64,000 bases of DNA from Albophoma yamanashiensis (GCA_001600555.1 BCKH01000006.1:62001-126000), one strand, 5' to 3'; numbered from the stretch's first letter, positions 1 to 11,352 are shown. Notes: generated by a model not told the origin, from the sequence alone. Numbers and translations are program-made.

Positions 1-558
1 TTTTATCAACTCTTCTAGCAGTCCCGAAGTCTGTTCGATAAATGATCGAAGAAGAGGACCATATGTGATGTAGAGGTCTCGAAGTTCATTCAGGCAGTCC
101 GGATTCCATGGGCCTTGGCCGCCAAATATTGCCACCAACTTCATGTTACCAGATCTCTCTTTGCTGAACAACCCAGAACCAACGTTTTTGACTTGCCTCT
201 CTGCAACGAGAAGACATGAGAAGTACGTGCGGATCAAGAATCTCCTTTCTTCTTTAGGCAATTTTGCTGCTAAGGCATGAATGTCGCCAGCAGGAAGGAA
301 ATCCTTCTCAAAGTTTGATATGATAATTTGAAGCGCCTCTTTACAAACAGTTTTCGTCAGAAGAAAATGGAGGAATGCAATGGCCACTGTGCAGGACTTT
401 GACAACGGTAAATTTTTGCAGCTCCATACATCGTGAGATGATGTTGCAAATGTTCTGACGAGAGGACCTAGGGTAATGACACTGCCGGGCGGTACCTCGA
501 TATGCCACTGGCCAATTGAAGTGGCAATCTCCATGTATTCTGTCCTTGGCTCCCACAT
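1..558 (-). CDS. Fatty acid synthase beta subunit, N-terminal fragment (runs off window)
   Basis: An open frame runs on the minus strand from about 699 to the window edge without a stop. It matches the start of fungal type I FAS beta subunits: a GDIHALAAKL segment, then LVAIFGGQGPW followed by NELRDLYITYGPLLRSFIEQ, which is the opening of the acetyltransferase (starter) domain. In this family the beta subunit carries the AT, ER, DH and MPT activities and assembles with the alpha subunit in the cytosol. The first in-frame ATGs are at 558 and 534. An intron acceptor near 661 or 706 could add an upstream exon, so the true start is uncertain. The gene is divergent from the FAS alpha gene, as in dedicated secondary-metabolite FAS pairs such as hexA/hexB and stcJ/stcK. 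The identity is firm; whether the rest of the gene is intact cannot be seen. Confidence 0.85.
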   Translation of the reverse strand, partial: MWEPRTEYMEIATSIGQWHIEVPPGSVITLGPLVRTFATSSHDVWSCKNLPLSKSCTVAIAFLHFLLTKTVCKEALQIIISNFEKDFLPAGDIHALAAKLPKEERRFLIRTYFSCLLVAERQVKNVGSGLFSKERSGNMKLVAIFGGQGPWNPDCLNELRDLYITYGPLLRSFIEQTSGLLEELIK

Positions 559-1241
559 GAATAGAACACTTTCGATGTCTCTAGTCTCCCAGAGAACTCC
601 AAGCGCTATTTTTGCACCAGAATAGTCGATTTCCGCAAGGTCGTAGCGTAGGAAATCTCCCTGGAGCAGAGGCGAAGATTTCCACAAATAGTTATCGGTT
701 CAGCTGTAAATATATGCTTTGACTAGCAAGTTGATTCGTACGCACTACGCCTTGAGTTCAGGATGTAGGGCTCTTAAAATCAACGATAGGATTCAGGGTT
801 TGCATTCAATGCAGTACATGGGAGGCCCAAAACGCTGCTGAGGTCATGGATTACATGGTCAGGAGGGTATAGTGTTTCTCCACGCATGCGCAGAACAGCA
901 CAATTGACTAATCTTCCCCCCCATAACACTGGGAAGAGACACATCGCGTTTCGGGTTTTGCTAGATTCGGACAGCCCGAACGGCCCACCCCACTATACCT
1001 AATCGCGTAGATCCCGTTGTGCCCCACTCCCCTCCCCTCGTCCCCCGGGGCCTGTTTTACAAGGCAACTAGCGCTTCGGTGCCCGGCTTAGAATCATGGA
1101 GATAATTTCTGGCTCCGGGTCTTGTTCGAGTAGTTTGACAAAGTTTACAAGAGTCATTGTTGTTATTTCACCGTATTGTCTCTTTCTACCGGATCTTGAC
1201 AATCGCTACGTCGCTAACTGTTAGGCACATCCCCGAGTACA
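559..1241. promoter_or_regulatory. Bidirectional intergenic region between FAS beta and FAS alpha
   Basis: About 680 bp separate the likely starts of the two divergent FAS genes, so one region should drive both. It holds a CGG-N5-CCG site (listed separately), C-rich tracts around 1020-1050, and no obvious TATA box close to the alpha start at 1242. I see no coding frame here beyond a possible small upstream FAS beta exon. Confidence 0.5.
968..978. promoter_or_regulatory. Candidate Zn2Cys6 regulator site, CGG-N5-CCG
   Basis: The sequence reads CGG ACAGC CCG, an inverted CGG pair with a 5-bp spacer, the kind of element bound by fungal Gal4-type (Zn2Cys6) dimers. It sits near the middle of the divergent FAS promoter. 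A perfect 11-mer of this form is expected by chance about once in 4 kb, so position is the main support. Confidence 0.3.
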
Positions 1242-4200
1242 ATGTTATCACAATTAACTACGAGCTCTGATACGCTAGAGGAAGACGGACGTCGTGAAAC
1301 CGCTCATGCAATCCTCTTGGAGCTTCTAGCGTATGAATTTCCGCAAAAGCGGTTGAGGAGACAGAAGGCTAACATTGTGATTGAAGCTATCAGTTCGCAT
1401 TCCCGGTGAAATGGTATGCATCGAGTCGTTAGAGGACGTTCATGCGAGGGCCTAATAGTATTCCAGGATCGATACTCAAGATACTCTGCTGTCGCACGGG
1501 GTGACACGTTTCGTGGAGTTTGGCCCATCCAAGGTTCTGGGAGGGCTAATCAGGCAAACGCTTGAGTCAAGATACGGTTCGAAAGAACTCGCACAAGCCA
1601 TGACGTCCGAATGCGAGATTTCTACGTTTGACGAAGTCATAGAAAGCATCAATTACGTCGGTTCTTCGATAGAACACGAAGCTGCTACACGTTCCGCCCA
1701 CAATGAGGAACACATAATGCTCAACACTCGAGAAGTCCTGTCCACGGATAGTGTACCCATAACTACCTCAGCAAGACGGTCTAAAACCCGCCCTACGATA
1801 CTTGAAGTCCCAGATACACCGTTACCCGTTCGACTAGTACTCAAATGCCTGCTTGAGCTCAAGCTCAAGAATAGGTTATCGGGAACTTCTTTTGACAAGT
1901 CCATCAACAAGCTGTCCAAAGGTAAGTGCGTTGATAAACTCGTGAGGAGGCCATTCAACCTCATATATTTCTAGGAAGATCAACATTGCAGAATGAAATC
2001 CTTTCAGACATTGGGACGGAGTTCAACGATGTGCCTGATGGGCTCGAAGACGCGAGCCTCCTCGAGGTGGCTGATCGCCTCGGGCCCTCATACTCGGGCA
2101 AACTTGGCCTGCGTACTGCCTCCTTAATTGACAGGCTTATATCAACCAAAATGCCGTCAGGTTGGAATCTGAATACCGTGAGGGGATACTTAAATAGCAA
2201 ATGGGGTCTTATGGAATCTCGCCAAGATGCCGTTCTGCTTATGGCGCTTACGTCCGAACCTCTCTCTCGACTCGGTTCAAGTGACGCAACCAAAGAATAT
2301 TTTGACGCAATTGTTTCAGACTACGAGTCTCAAGAAGGCATTCAGCTTAATGAGTTTCGGACACAGGGTGACGCAAATTCTCCACCTTTGAATGCCACCG
2401 ACTCCACACAGCTCCAAGAACTACAGCATGAGCCAAGACGGTTGGCTGTGCGACTTCATGACGCTTTGGAATGCTATCTCGACTCCGGAAGTGCTCCACA
2501 TACACAAATTGAATACGCCAAAGCGTTAAACCTTGAATTGCAGAACCAGCTCAATCACTGGAATGCAGAGTTTGACGAGGGGTTTGCGGAGGGCATCAGG
2601 CCGAAGTTTCACATCAACAAGTGTCGACGTTTCCGTTCGTCTTGGAACAGTGTTCGATTAGAAGTTCTAAAACTCTATCATGATGCTGAGGCAGGCAGGA
2701 CCATCTGTCAAAAAGGAAGTCTTCAGCAAATCGGACAACGGCTTGCGAACCGCGGCGATGCGTTCCTTTTTCACATGGTCAACTCTCTAATAAGCAAATC
2801 ATCCATCAAGAATTCAGAAGGCAGTGGCCGTGGCTTTGCAGCAATTGGCTCGGCCCTCTTGCAGGAAATGGCCAGCAGGGAAGGGAGCCAGCCTCTTTAT
2901 GCCTTCCACGACGCTCCCAAGGCCCCACAGACGGCAGTCTCAGGTGATGGCAATATTGAGATCAAGCATTGTGACCGCCAGTCGGGCGGGAAGCAAACGT
3001 CGTACGTGGACCTTATATCAGAAAAGCGGCATATTGGGATTTGTAAGCCAGGAACTCCGGCAGTCTACATCAGACGGAAGAATGAGACCGAATGGATGCA
3101 TGATGAAAACTCAACAAGGGAGTATTATGCAGCCATCAAAGACGCAACAACTTCCGGTTTGACATTCAGTAGGAAAAATGTGCTTGTTACCGGAGCCGGC
3201 CCAGGGTCCATTGCACTGGAGCTGGTTAGGGGCCTCCTCATGGGCGGCGCCATAGTCATTGTGACAACGAGCCGAGCACCCTCCACTTCAGCCAAACTAT
3301 TTCAGCGCCTTTACGAAGAGTGTGGATCCAACGGTTCTGAGTTGATATTGGTGCCTTTCAACCAAGCATCTACGCAGGATTGCGTGTCTTTGATCAACTA
3401 CATTTTTTCACAAGAGGGTCTCGGGCGAACTGTTGATATCGTCTTCCCCTTTGCGGCCGTACGGGATGATGGCACAGACATTTCTGCTCTTGGATCGCAA
3501 GCTGAACTAGCACATCGCTTGATGATGTTGAACGTCATGCGGCTTCTCGGAGAGATCTTTAAGCAAAAGAGAAGCCGCGGGATCGACACTCGTCCTACTA
3601 CTGTGATTCTGCCCTTGTCATCAAATCACGGTACCTTTGGAGGGGACGGGTTCTACGCAGAGTCAAAACTTGGGTTGGAGTCGCTGTTTGAGCGTTTTGC
3701 TTCAGAAAGCTGGTCGGATTACATCTTGATTTGTGGCGCGGAAATCGGCTGGACAAGGGGCACTGGTCTGATGGATTCCAACGACATGATAGCCGAGGCC
3801 ATGGAACATCACGGCGTGCTGACATTTTCAACGGCAGAGATGGCTGTAAATCTCTTGGCATTATTGTCAGACCGTATCGAACGTGTCGTTACCAACGAGC
3901 CCCTCTGGGTTGATCTGAACGGCGGTCTGCAGCTACTTACCGACCTAAAGGGTAAGGTCTCACGGGCGAGGGCAGAAATCCTGGAAACATCAGCGACTCT
4001 AAGAATCATTTCCGAGGAAGACCGGCTCCAGGCAACGATGCTCGGGTGCTCACCAAGCAACACCAGTGAGCCAGGATGTATGCTTCGGCGTTCGCATTTG
4101 GATCTGAAGTTTCCACAGCTTCCGACGGATATTGATCTCCGCACACTCCCTCAACTTCAGGACATAGTCGAACTGAGCAAGGTTATTGTGGTTGTTGGCT

Positions 4201-6329
4201 TCTCCGAGCTTGGGCCTTGGGGAGGGGCCAGAACGCGGTGGGAGATTGAGAGCGGCAACGGCCTGTCGGCCGAGGGATTCATCGAGCTTGCGTGGCTGAC
4301 AGGGTTGATAACTCATTTTGATGGCCTAGATAAGGATGGTAATCATTACGCAGGCTGGGTGGATGCAAGTACTGGCGCCCAGGTTCGCGATTATGAGGTC
4401 GGTGAGCGATATGGCGAAACAATCAAAGCCCGTGCAGGAATTCGAATGATTGAGCCAGGGGTATACGGCGGATTCGACGCCGAGAACAAGGAATGCCTCC
4501 AAGAGTTTGTGGTTGAAGAGGATCTGCCGCCATTTGAAGTGTCAATGGCTATTGCTGAATCACTAAAACTGCGGCATGGTGAGAGCATCCGAACATGGAG
4601 CGAGGGAGACGCCGACCTGGTAAAAGTCCAACTCAAGCGGGGAGCAACAATAATGGTGCCCAAAAAGGGAGGATTTGGTGCTGTGGTTGCTGGCCAAATT
4701 CCGACCGGATTTGATGCAGTGAGGTACGGCGTGCCAGAGGACATAATCTCACAAGTAGATCCGATCACTCTGTATGCACTTTGCTGCACGGCCGAAGCGT
4801 TGTATAGTGCAGGCATCACGGACTCTTACGAAGTTTACAAGCACATACACGTCGCGGAGCTTGGTCTATTCATTGGCTCATCACTCGGAGGGCTGACCAA
4901 AACTCGACAAATGTATATGGATCGGTATCTTGACAGAGAAGTTCAAGGTGATATCCTCCAGGAGACAAACCTCAACACGCCATCAGCCTGGATCAATATG
5001 CTACTTATGGGAGGAGCTGGACCTATCAAAACCCTCACTGGCGCATGTGCTACGAGTCTTGAATCTCTAGATGCTGCTTGTGAGTCTCTTCTGTCGGGGA
5101 AGACTAAGATGTGCCTTGTCGGGGGTGTTGATGATATTGCAGAGGAAGAGGCCTTCGCCTTTTCGACAATGAAGGCAACGATAGATGCTAAAGAGCAGTT
5201 GATGAAGGGACGATCACCAGAGGAAATGTCTCGTCCCACATCAGAATCTCGCGCTGGATTCGTCGAGTCTCATGGGTGTGGGATCCAGATTGTTTGCACT
5301 GCAGAGCTCGCCTTGGATATGGGATTACCAATCTACGCAATCATAGCGTCGTCAACAATGGCAGCCGATGGAATCAGTCGCTCCATCCCGGCTCCTGGAC
5401 AAGGCGTCCTCTCCTTCGCTAGAGAAAGCCCGGCAGCTTCACGCTCGTCGCTGCTGAAGCCTGAGTATCGGCGTGCGGCATTGGATGCATTCCTACGACC
5501 GGACAATAGTGCACTGGCAGAGGTCTTTCATAATTCCTCGTCTGCCTCTTCTGCATACACCCCGTTGCCAACAAGTGCATCGTCCCCGGGGAAACAGAAC
5601 CTAGGTTGGATCCAGCCAACTACGCACTCTTCACAGCAGGACATCAATTCCGTAGATGTTATAAGACTTGCATCAAGTCTCTATGGAAATAATCTGCGCG
5701 CTTTAGAACCAGAGATTTCGCCATTGAGAGCTGGTCTAGCGGTTTGGGGTCTCGACGTTGATGATATTGATGTGGTGTCGATGCATGGAACTTCAACAAA
5801 AGCGAATGATAGGAATGAATCCCATATAATTCATCAGCAGATGGAGCATCTCAAGAGAGTGCAAGGGTTACCTATCCCGGCAATCTGCCAAAAGTCTTTG
5901 ACAGGACACCCAAAAGCCCCGGCTGCAGCGTGGATGTTAAACGGCTGCATCCAAGCCATGAATGATAGCATTATTCCTGGCAACGAAGCACTTGACTCAG
6001 TCGACGAGGAGCTTCGGAATTATCATCACCTTGTGTTTCCAACAGAGGGCTTTAGAGTTGGAGAGATTAAGGCGTTCCTTCTCGACTCGTTCGGTTTCGG
6101 TCAGAAAGGCGGCCAGGTTGTAGGCGTTGCGCCGAAATATGTTTTCGCAGCATTGAACAGATTTGACATAGAGACATACAGTCAAAAAGCCAAAACTAGA
6201 CAGAGGTTAGCTAAGCGGGCGTATACTAAGGCCATGGCAACAAACTCCATAGTGCAGGTAAAGTCGGAGCCTCCGTACGGAATATCGTGCGGAGCGGAGA
6301 GGTACTTAGCTACAACTTCCCTAGGTTAG
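1242..6329 (+). CDS. Fatty acid synthase alpha subunit (ACP-KR-KS), secondary-metabolism type
   Basis: Four exons (1242-1330, 1387-1413, 1467-1921, 1975-6329) give about 1641 aa. The small first exons were found by matching the family N-terminus: AHAILLELLA, then YQFAFPVKW, then IDTQDTLLSHGVTRFVEFGP. Domains in order: a short piece completing the MPT fold; ACP with the phosphopantetheine serine in GRSTLQNEI (about Ser193, its motif joined across intron 3); ketoreductase from about residue 590 (LVTGAGPGSIALELV); ketosynthase with Cys1215 (TGACATS), His1461 (MHGTSTKAND) and His1502 (TGHPK). The protein ends about 55 residues after the final KS motif. The C-terminal phosphopantetheinyl transferase of primary FAS alpha is not seen here or in the next kilobase. 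Expected to build a saturated acyl chain with the divergent beta subunit. All KS and ACP catalytic residues are present, so it appears functional. Confidence 0.93.
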
Positions 6330-6579
6330 ATAATAAACCAAGTCGGTAGATACGTGTCGGGTGCGCTGTGCGGACTAAGTTGCTTCAGGTCCACCACGCG
6401 AGGGTTAACGGAGTTCCAGAGCTACAACTTGTACTTAATGTTAGAGTTAGAGCCCCACGAAGAAAAGTTATTACTAGCAAGCCAATAGATAATTATCTAA
6501 TCGATCTATTTACGCACATAAGCTTAACACATAACCTGGAAGCAAGGTAAGATATAGTACCTAATAAGGTCTAGCAAAG

Positions 6580-7324
6580 TCTAGGACCCGATCCTGAGAG
6601 GGATAAGTTAAAGAACAGGCATTATCGCATTTAGGGCACTAAACACAAAGAGAAGGTACGAGAACTTACAAAGACAATCTAAACAAAGAGGGCGTACCGT
6701 AAAAAGAGCCTTCGACAATACTATCGGTAGTACTACTTCTACCATCGCCCTACGTAGGAGATTGAGCAATAGCTTACCAGGGATAATTATAGAGATCTCG
6801 ACAACACGCACTTAATACTAGCGATTAACCTTTATATACCAGAGCGCTCGTAGCTAGCAGAATTGTTATACTAGTGAATAAATAATATAGACTTCGATAC
6901 CTTCTTACGGTTACGTATTAAGGTCATAGAACTTATAGTTTCTCTTACTAGGAAGCGAGAAATAGCCAAACGGAGATGCAGTATCAATAAGGTAGAGGGA
7001 GGTGCATCCTATACGTTATAGGAAGAAGTAGAGGAGCCAGACCATTTTCCGCTTCTTATAGAGAAGGCAAAGTATCCCCGTTGTATCGGTGATAAGGCAA
7101 TATCAATAGAGGGGAGGATATTTGTCTATTGTCGACCGGCCGCAATGAATGATCATTTTGACCGCAAACATATTGTTACAATAGCACAGATGGAACGTGA
7201 TGGTTTTATCAGCTGTATGCACCCGAAGTGCAGAGAGGCGGACATTAAGCTGCAAAATCTTGATTATTTTCGGAATCACTTCGCTAAGATACATGGCGTT
7301 ACTCTTCGGCCCTCCCGACGGTAG
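6580..7324 (+). pseudogene. DUF3435 (FluG-domain) protein relic, probable tyrosine-recombinase family
   Basis: Translated fragments in one main frame resemble the C-terminal half of fungal DUF3435 proteins: a GPDPERDKLKNRHYRI piece, a basic LTKTI/KRAYRKK stretch, LYIPERS, then LTRKREIAKRR. The end is a cysteine/histidine-rich tail with CIGDKAISIEGRIFVYC, HFDRKH and CMHPKCREAD...HFAKIHGVTLRP before a stop. Several in-frame stops break the frame, for instance one just upstream of EEVEEPD near 7020, so it is not a working gene. DUF3435 includes the captain recombinases of Starship giant transposons as well as many unplaced relatives; which kind this was cannot be decided. It begins within 300 bp of the FAS alpha stop codon. 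Confidence 0.65.
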
Positions 7325-9100
7325 GGACGAGTTGTTATGGAGGGCTCTGGAGTCCGCCGGTAGGCTCAATTGCAATCTACCGCCATAGAATGTAGAAGGC
7401 CATTCAACCCTGGAGTGAATATTAGAAGCAGTGCGATGTTCGTCCTTCCATAAAGATTATATATGATATATGCAATAGCATGGAAGTCGTATTCAATGTT
7501 AGGATGACCTTCGAGGCTTACGAAGGAGGTCTGTACACATGGTTAATGGAGACGCTAAGGTATACTATGTTGAATAGTTTCAGCTTTTTGTATTACTTCC
7601 TTTTCCTTGCGGTTGGTATTCCAATGGACGTCTCACTCTGGTGCCACTCCACCAGGCTTTGAGCCTCTTCACCCGTTCAAAGTGCACAGTACTATTCGTC
7701 TCGGTGAAGCATTTGAGTAGGAGGGTACTAAAACCTGGCTCGGCACATCGATACTATACTAAGGCGTCATGACCAAGAAGGGTTTTCTGAAGAACAGGCC
7801 GCCGTATGTACATAAAGTGTTGGATCGTGAGATAGCACAATAGATCATGGGGTAGAATGTAGCGAGCGTTTACCAGAACAGAAAGACTCTGAGCTTTCAC
7901 TTCGTATGCATGCCGGGTAACCTAGCTCGAGTGTGTTGGCTCTACGCGTAATCGACTCATTGCGCTCGTGGCCCAATGAGCATGTTAGTTGCAGAGCGGC
8001 AACAGTCCTCCCGGCTCCTTTGAAGAAAATGGCAGATTGTAGCCCTTGCTGGGCGTGCCAGCTGCCGCTTTCCCGTGCCTATCACTCCACACTTGCGGAA
8101 ACGAACCATCCTGATTCCTCAGAAAACTACGATATACTTCAAAGTGCACTAGGACAGGGGGTACTTGGGCTGGTAGCTGAGCTTATTATACGGGGCGCGT
8201 TTGATGTGACTTTTCCAAGAGCGGATACACTAACCGTGCGCAGCCGATCAGAGTATATACGAGTACTCGTACCCGGTCTAACGTGATAGGGTAAAAACTA
8301 CTCGTAATCAAACGATGAGTACAGCATTGTCAACAACCTCTAATTGGAATTTGCCCCTGTCACCTTGGACCCGCAAGCCCTACCGTACTCGTAGTCTAAG
8401 GCATACGGAGTCGAGACCAATGATTCCATAAGTGTGGAACATTAGATTCGGTATTAGTAGTTATTAGAGGCAACTGACTTGCGGCAGTTAATAGACGGTT
8501 GGCCAGTGGTTCTCGGCGCTATGATGGATTGAGGGCGTCCTGTGTAAATGATTCCAAATCAAGTCTTGGCTTGGTAGGTGTTGCAGAATGCGTTGGCAAA
8601 GACAGCTGGCGTATAGGGCTTAGAGATATTCGACTAGTTAATGGCTCCGATAAGGCAAATCAGAAATTGACGCTACTAGGCGACCAGGAAGTATAGGAAG
8701 GACGGGTTTAGCTAGGCCGGTAGGACTATGTAATTTGTAATAGTGAGGAAGTTGGGGGTGCCTACGAGTAAACGGAGTACACTAAGAGTAGAGTAGTGTT
8801 AGATCGAGGGCTTTTGCCAGGGATTGTTACGACCATGCTAGTGCGGTGGAGCCTCGCTAACGGCACCTATTCGAACCAGCGTATATTGTTGCGACCTAGA
8901 ATTAATAGAACGATGACAGATTATATTTCTAAAACCCGGTTGTAGGATGTCTACATTACGCAGTACATGTATATAGCCGGGATACTGCCGTACTATAGCT
9001 ACGGCGGGATTAATACGCCTACGAGGATATAATATCATACTATTCCCTACGACCATATATATTCTACTCATCCACGGCAAGAAGTCCTTTACTTAACCTA
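7325..9100. other. No recognisable gene; degenerate sequence
   Basis: Only short unconvincing frames occur on both strands. The AT-rich composition and short stop-rich frames continue from the DUF3435 relic, suggesting decayed mobile DNA. Nothing here could be assigned. Confidence 0.5.
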
Positions 9101-9169
9101 TATCACCCTCCTATAGGCTACTCGATAACTACTTCCAAACACGACAACATTTACCTATTCGACTATGTT

Positions 9170-9821
9170 GCTTTACACTCCTCTTATCACTCCTTGCCTT
9201 CGGTGCGAGCGCTGCACCTGCGGGTTCTCAGCCTATCGATGCGCATAGTACTGATATACCTATCGGTGCGAGTACTACACCTCAGCCCTTCAATACGCTC
9301 GATACCAGCATACATACTGGACTAGCGATTCGCCAGGATACTTCGTCAGGTACTATGAACTGCACTCCTTGGTATGACTGGTGTGGTAAAAATAGGTGGA
9401 CATACGTGCAAGCTCAGTTCTGTCTTCAAACGAGGGAGGCAGCTAACTCGAGGCTCTGGGTGCACCTCGACAACGCCCAATACTATTGGGGAGGGGCCTG
9501 GTACCAAAACAAATACAAGTCCTTCGGGTGGGGGGGGGGGGGGGGNAAAAAGTATCCTGGCAGTATAAAGCAGTCGTCGACACAAACGAATACGGACTTC
9601 ATGGGGTTATTGATAGTGAAACGTTTCCTTGGGGTGGCGAAAATAGTTGGAGAAGTATTGGCGCGCCACTCTACGGGAGAGTTGAGGTTACGATCGAAAG
9701 GTTTTACCAAACGGGCCCGTATTGGAATGACGACGCAGAAGCTATAGACCAATCTATTAGCTTTACCATGGATCTCCCTCCGCGACCTACGGCGATACCC
9801 TCGGAGTCAGCCATCGCCTAG
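9170..9821 (+). pseudogene. Small secreted cysteine-containing protein, broken or split by an assembly gap
   Basis: A frame opening with a strong signal-peptide-like segment (CCFTLLLSLLAFGASAAPAG) runs through a Ser/Thr/Pro-rich spacer into an aromatic-rich domain with CTPWYDWCGKNRW, QFCLQT and YYWGGAWY. It then enters a run of about fifteen G residues ending in an N at 9546. Beyond the gap, in another frame, the protein continues (WQYKAVVDTNEYGLHG ... SFTMDLPP) to a stop at about 9821. The frame change at the G run is probably an assembly artefact. No ATG lies in frame just before the signal sequence; one at 9164 is in a neighbouring frame, so the 5' end also looks damaged. Family and function not recognised. 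Confidence 0.45.
9531..9546. other. Poly-G run ending in N (assembly uncertainty)
   Basis: A homopolymer of G ends in a single undetermined base at 9546. Flanking coding frames do not agree across it, so the true length is unknown. Confidence 0.95.
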
Positions 9822-9965
9822 CCTACCTCGACAGGACATCGGAGGCCACCTGTGAGGCCAAATGGAACGAAGCCGCAGAAGCTATGGACCAATCTACTAG
9901 CTGTACAATTGATCTCTTTCCGCCGCCTACGACGATGACCTCGGAGTCGGCTATCGCTACGCCTA
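9732..9965 (+). repeat. Imperfect direct duplication, two copies of about 90 bp
   Basis: The segment from about 9736 (GCAGAAGCTATAGACCAATC) to 9823 recurs from about 9877 to 9965 with scattered substitutions, an offset of about 141 bp. The first copy holds the 3' end of the secreted-protein frame; the second lies just downstream. This looks like a local tandem duplication of a gene tail followed by divergence. Confidence 0.7.
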
Positions 9966-10259
9966 CGGCGACGAGACGTGGAGGGCAACTATGAGGCCAA
10001 CAAGAGCAACACGAGGCTAAGGGTATTCCAGATACTGCCTTACGGGGAATCGTCACACCAAGTCGACATCTGGAAAGGTGATGTCTGGTTCTGCTCTCGG
10101 AAGCACTGCGCTTGTTGTGCGTGATCCTCACACGGACGGTCAGGCTCCCAACACTATTGGCCTCAAGGTTCGAATCCATTACCCACTCGACTAAAATGAA
10201 GGATACGTTGAATAGAGTTAGTGCAACATACAATCAGGTTACTCCACCTGTTCCTGGGC

Positions 10260-11352
10260 GTGTTTCAATGATAATTGTTCCCGTTGCATCAACTCCACTG
10301 TCTCTGTCCTATTTGCTCTGTTCAATTAGACTCCGGCACGGAGTGGGATCATATAGAGAGCTTCCACCTCGGGGAATCGTGCAGCAGCTGTCCGCTGAAA
10401 AGCTATCCCATTTGGTTTTCACCTACTCAACGATCACGACTTGAAGCGCTACAAGCTTTGCAATCACTAAATATTCGAACATCACATTGGCCTTCATCTC
10501 TTGGACAAACATCAAGTATTAATGTGTGCACAATGTTGGTCAAATGACGAGGACTTTCACGAGCACGCGCGTCAATACCATTAAATTCAACAGTGTCTCC
10601 TCTGTACCGACTTTTTCGCCAACAAAGCGCACTATTATCAGCTCCACAAATTACATGCCTTTCGAAATTGTATCGATTGCGCACCTGGGGCGCCTGATCT
10701 CCACCATCATATTTGGGAAACTTGCCCAGAATGCAAAGTGAAGATACGACAGGACTATCTAAACACACATTTGCTCATCGACCATTTTTGGAAGCAGTGT
10801 TCACACAGAGAGGCAGTGAAACTATCAAACCACGAATTAGAGGAGCATACCAGAGTCCGTCAACTTTCTCAATGCGAAAATTGCTCGGAATCCTTTCTGA
10901 TTGAGCACTACAACCAGCACCTAAGTAATAATCACCAGAAGAAGATTTGTCCTTTCTGTGAGGCGGCCCCGATGACGGATCCGGATCTCAGAAGGCATAT
11001 TGCGGAGAGGCCTCCCCCGGTGCGGCAGGATCAAAGAGTCCGCAAAGCGTGTCCAGAATGCGGAAAGCAATTTTTAGCTTTACAAAATCACCTCAGAGCT
11101 GTTCATGGGATCAGCAAATACGGCAATCGGGCATTCAAAGAAGGGATAGTCGAAGGTGTTACAGGGAAGAAAACACATTCCAAAAGCAACGCGAGTCACT
11201 GTAAGGATTGCAGGGACGCAAATCCTTCGAAGAAACGGAAATGGTGTCGCAGAATGCTGATAAGGGCCTTGAACAAGCTTAAAGCGGACGGTGGCCAGCC
11301 GTCACAGGGTAGACCCAGTTTCTGTACCAACCGAGATCGCGTGGCTCCTTGA
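10260..11352 (+). pseudogene. Multi-C2H2 zinc-finger protein, broken by stops and a frameshift
   Basis: The intact 3' part (10738-11352) carries finger-like pairs: CENCSESF...H, CPFCEAAP...H and CPECGKQFLALQNHLRAVHG, followed by a basic tail with KKRKW. Reading the same frame upstream adds more finger segments (CAQCWSNDEDFHEHARQYH, CLLCTDFFANKAHYYQLHKLH, CIDCAPGAPDLHHH), but two TAA codons interrupt it, each directly after a His codon (near 10470 and 10581). A further finger (CPICSVQLDSGTEWDHI) lies in a different frame at about 10300. The stops fit CAA-to-TAA transitions. The intact gene was probably a nuclear nucleic-acid-binding protein of about 350 residues. The 3' ORF could still be expressed on its own. 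Confidence 0.6.

Noticed and set aside
968..980. TCG-N7-CGA as an AflR-like site
   Set aside because: The AflR consensus spacer is 5 bp; the spacing here is 7, so only the CGG-N5-CCG reading was kept.
10150..10185. GGTTCGAATCC resembling a tRNA T-loop
   Set aside because: The bases on either side do not pair into a T stem and no cloverleaf can be drawn upstream.
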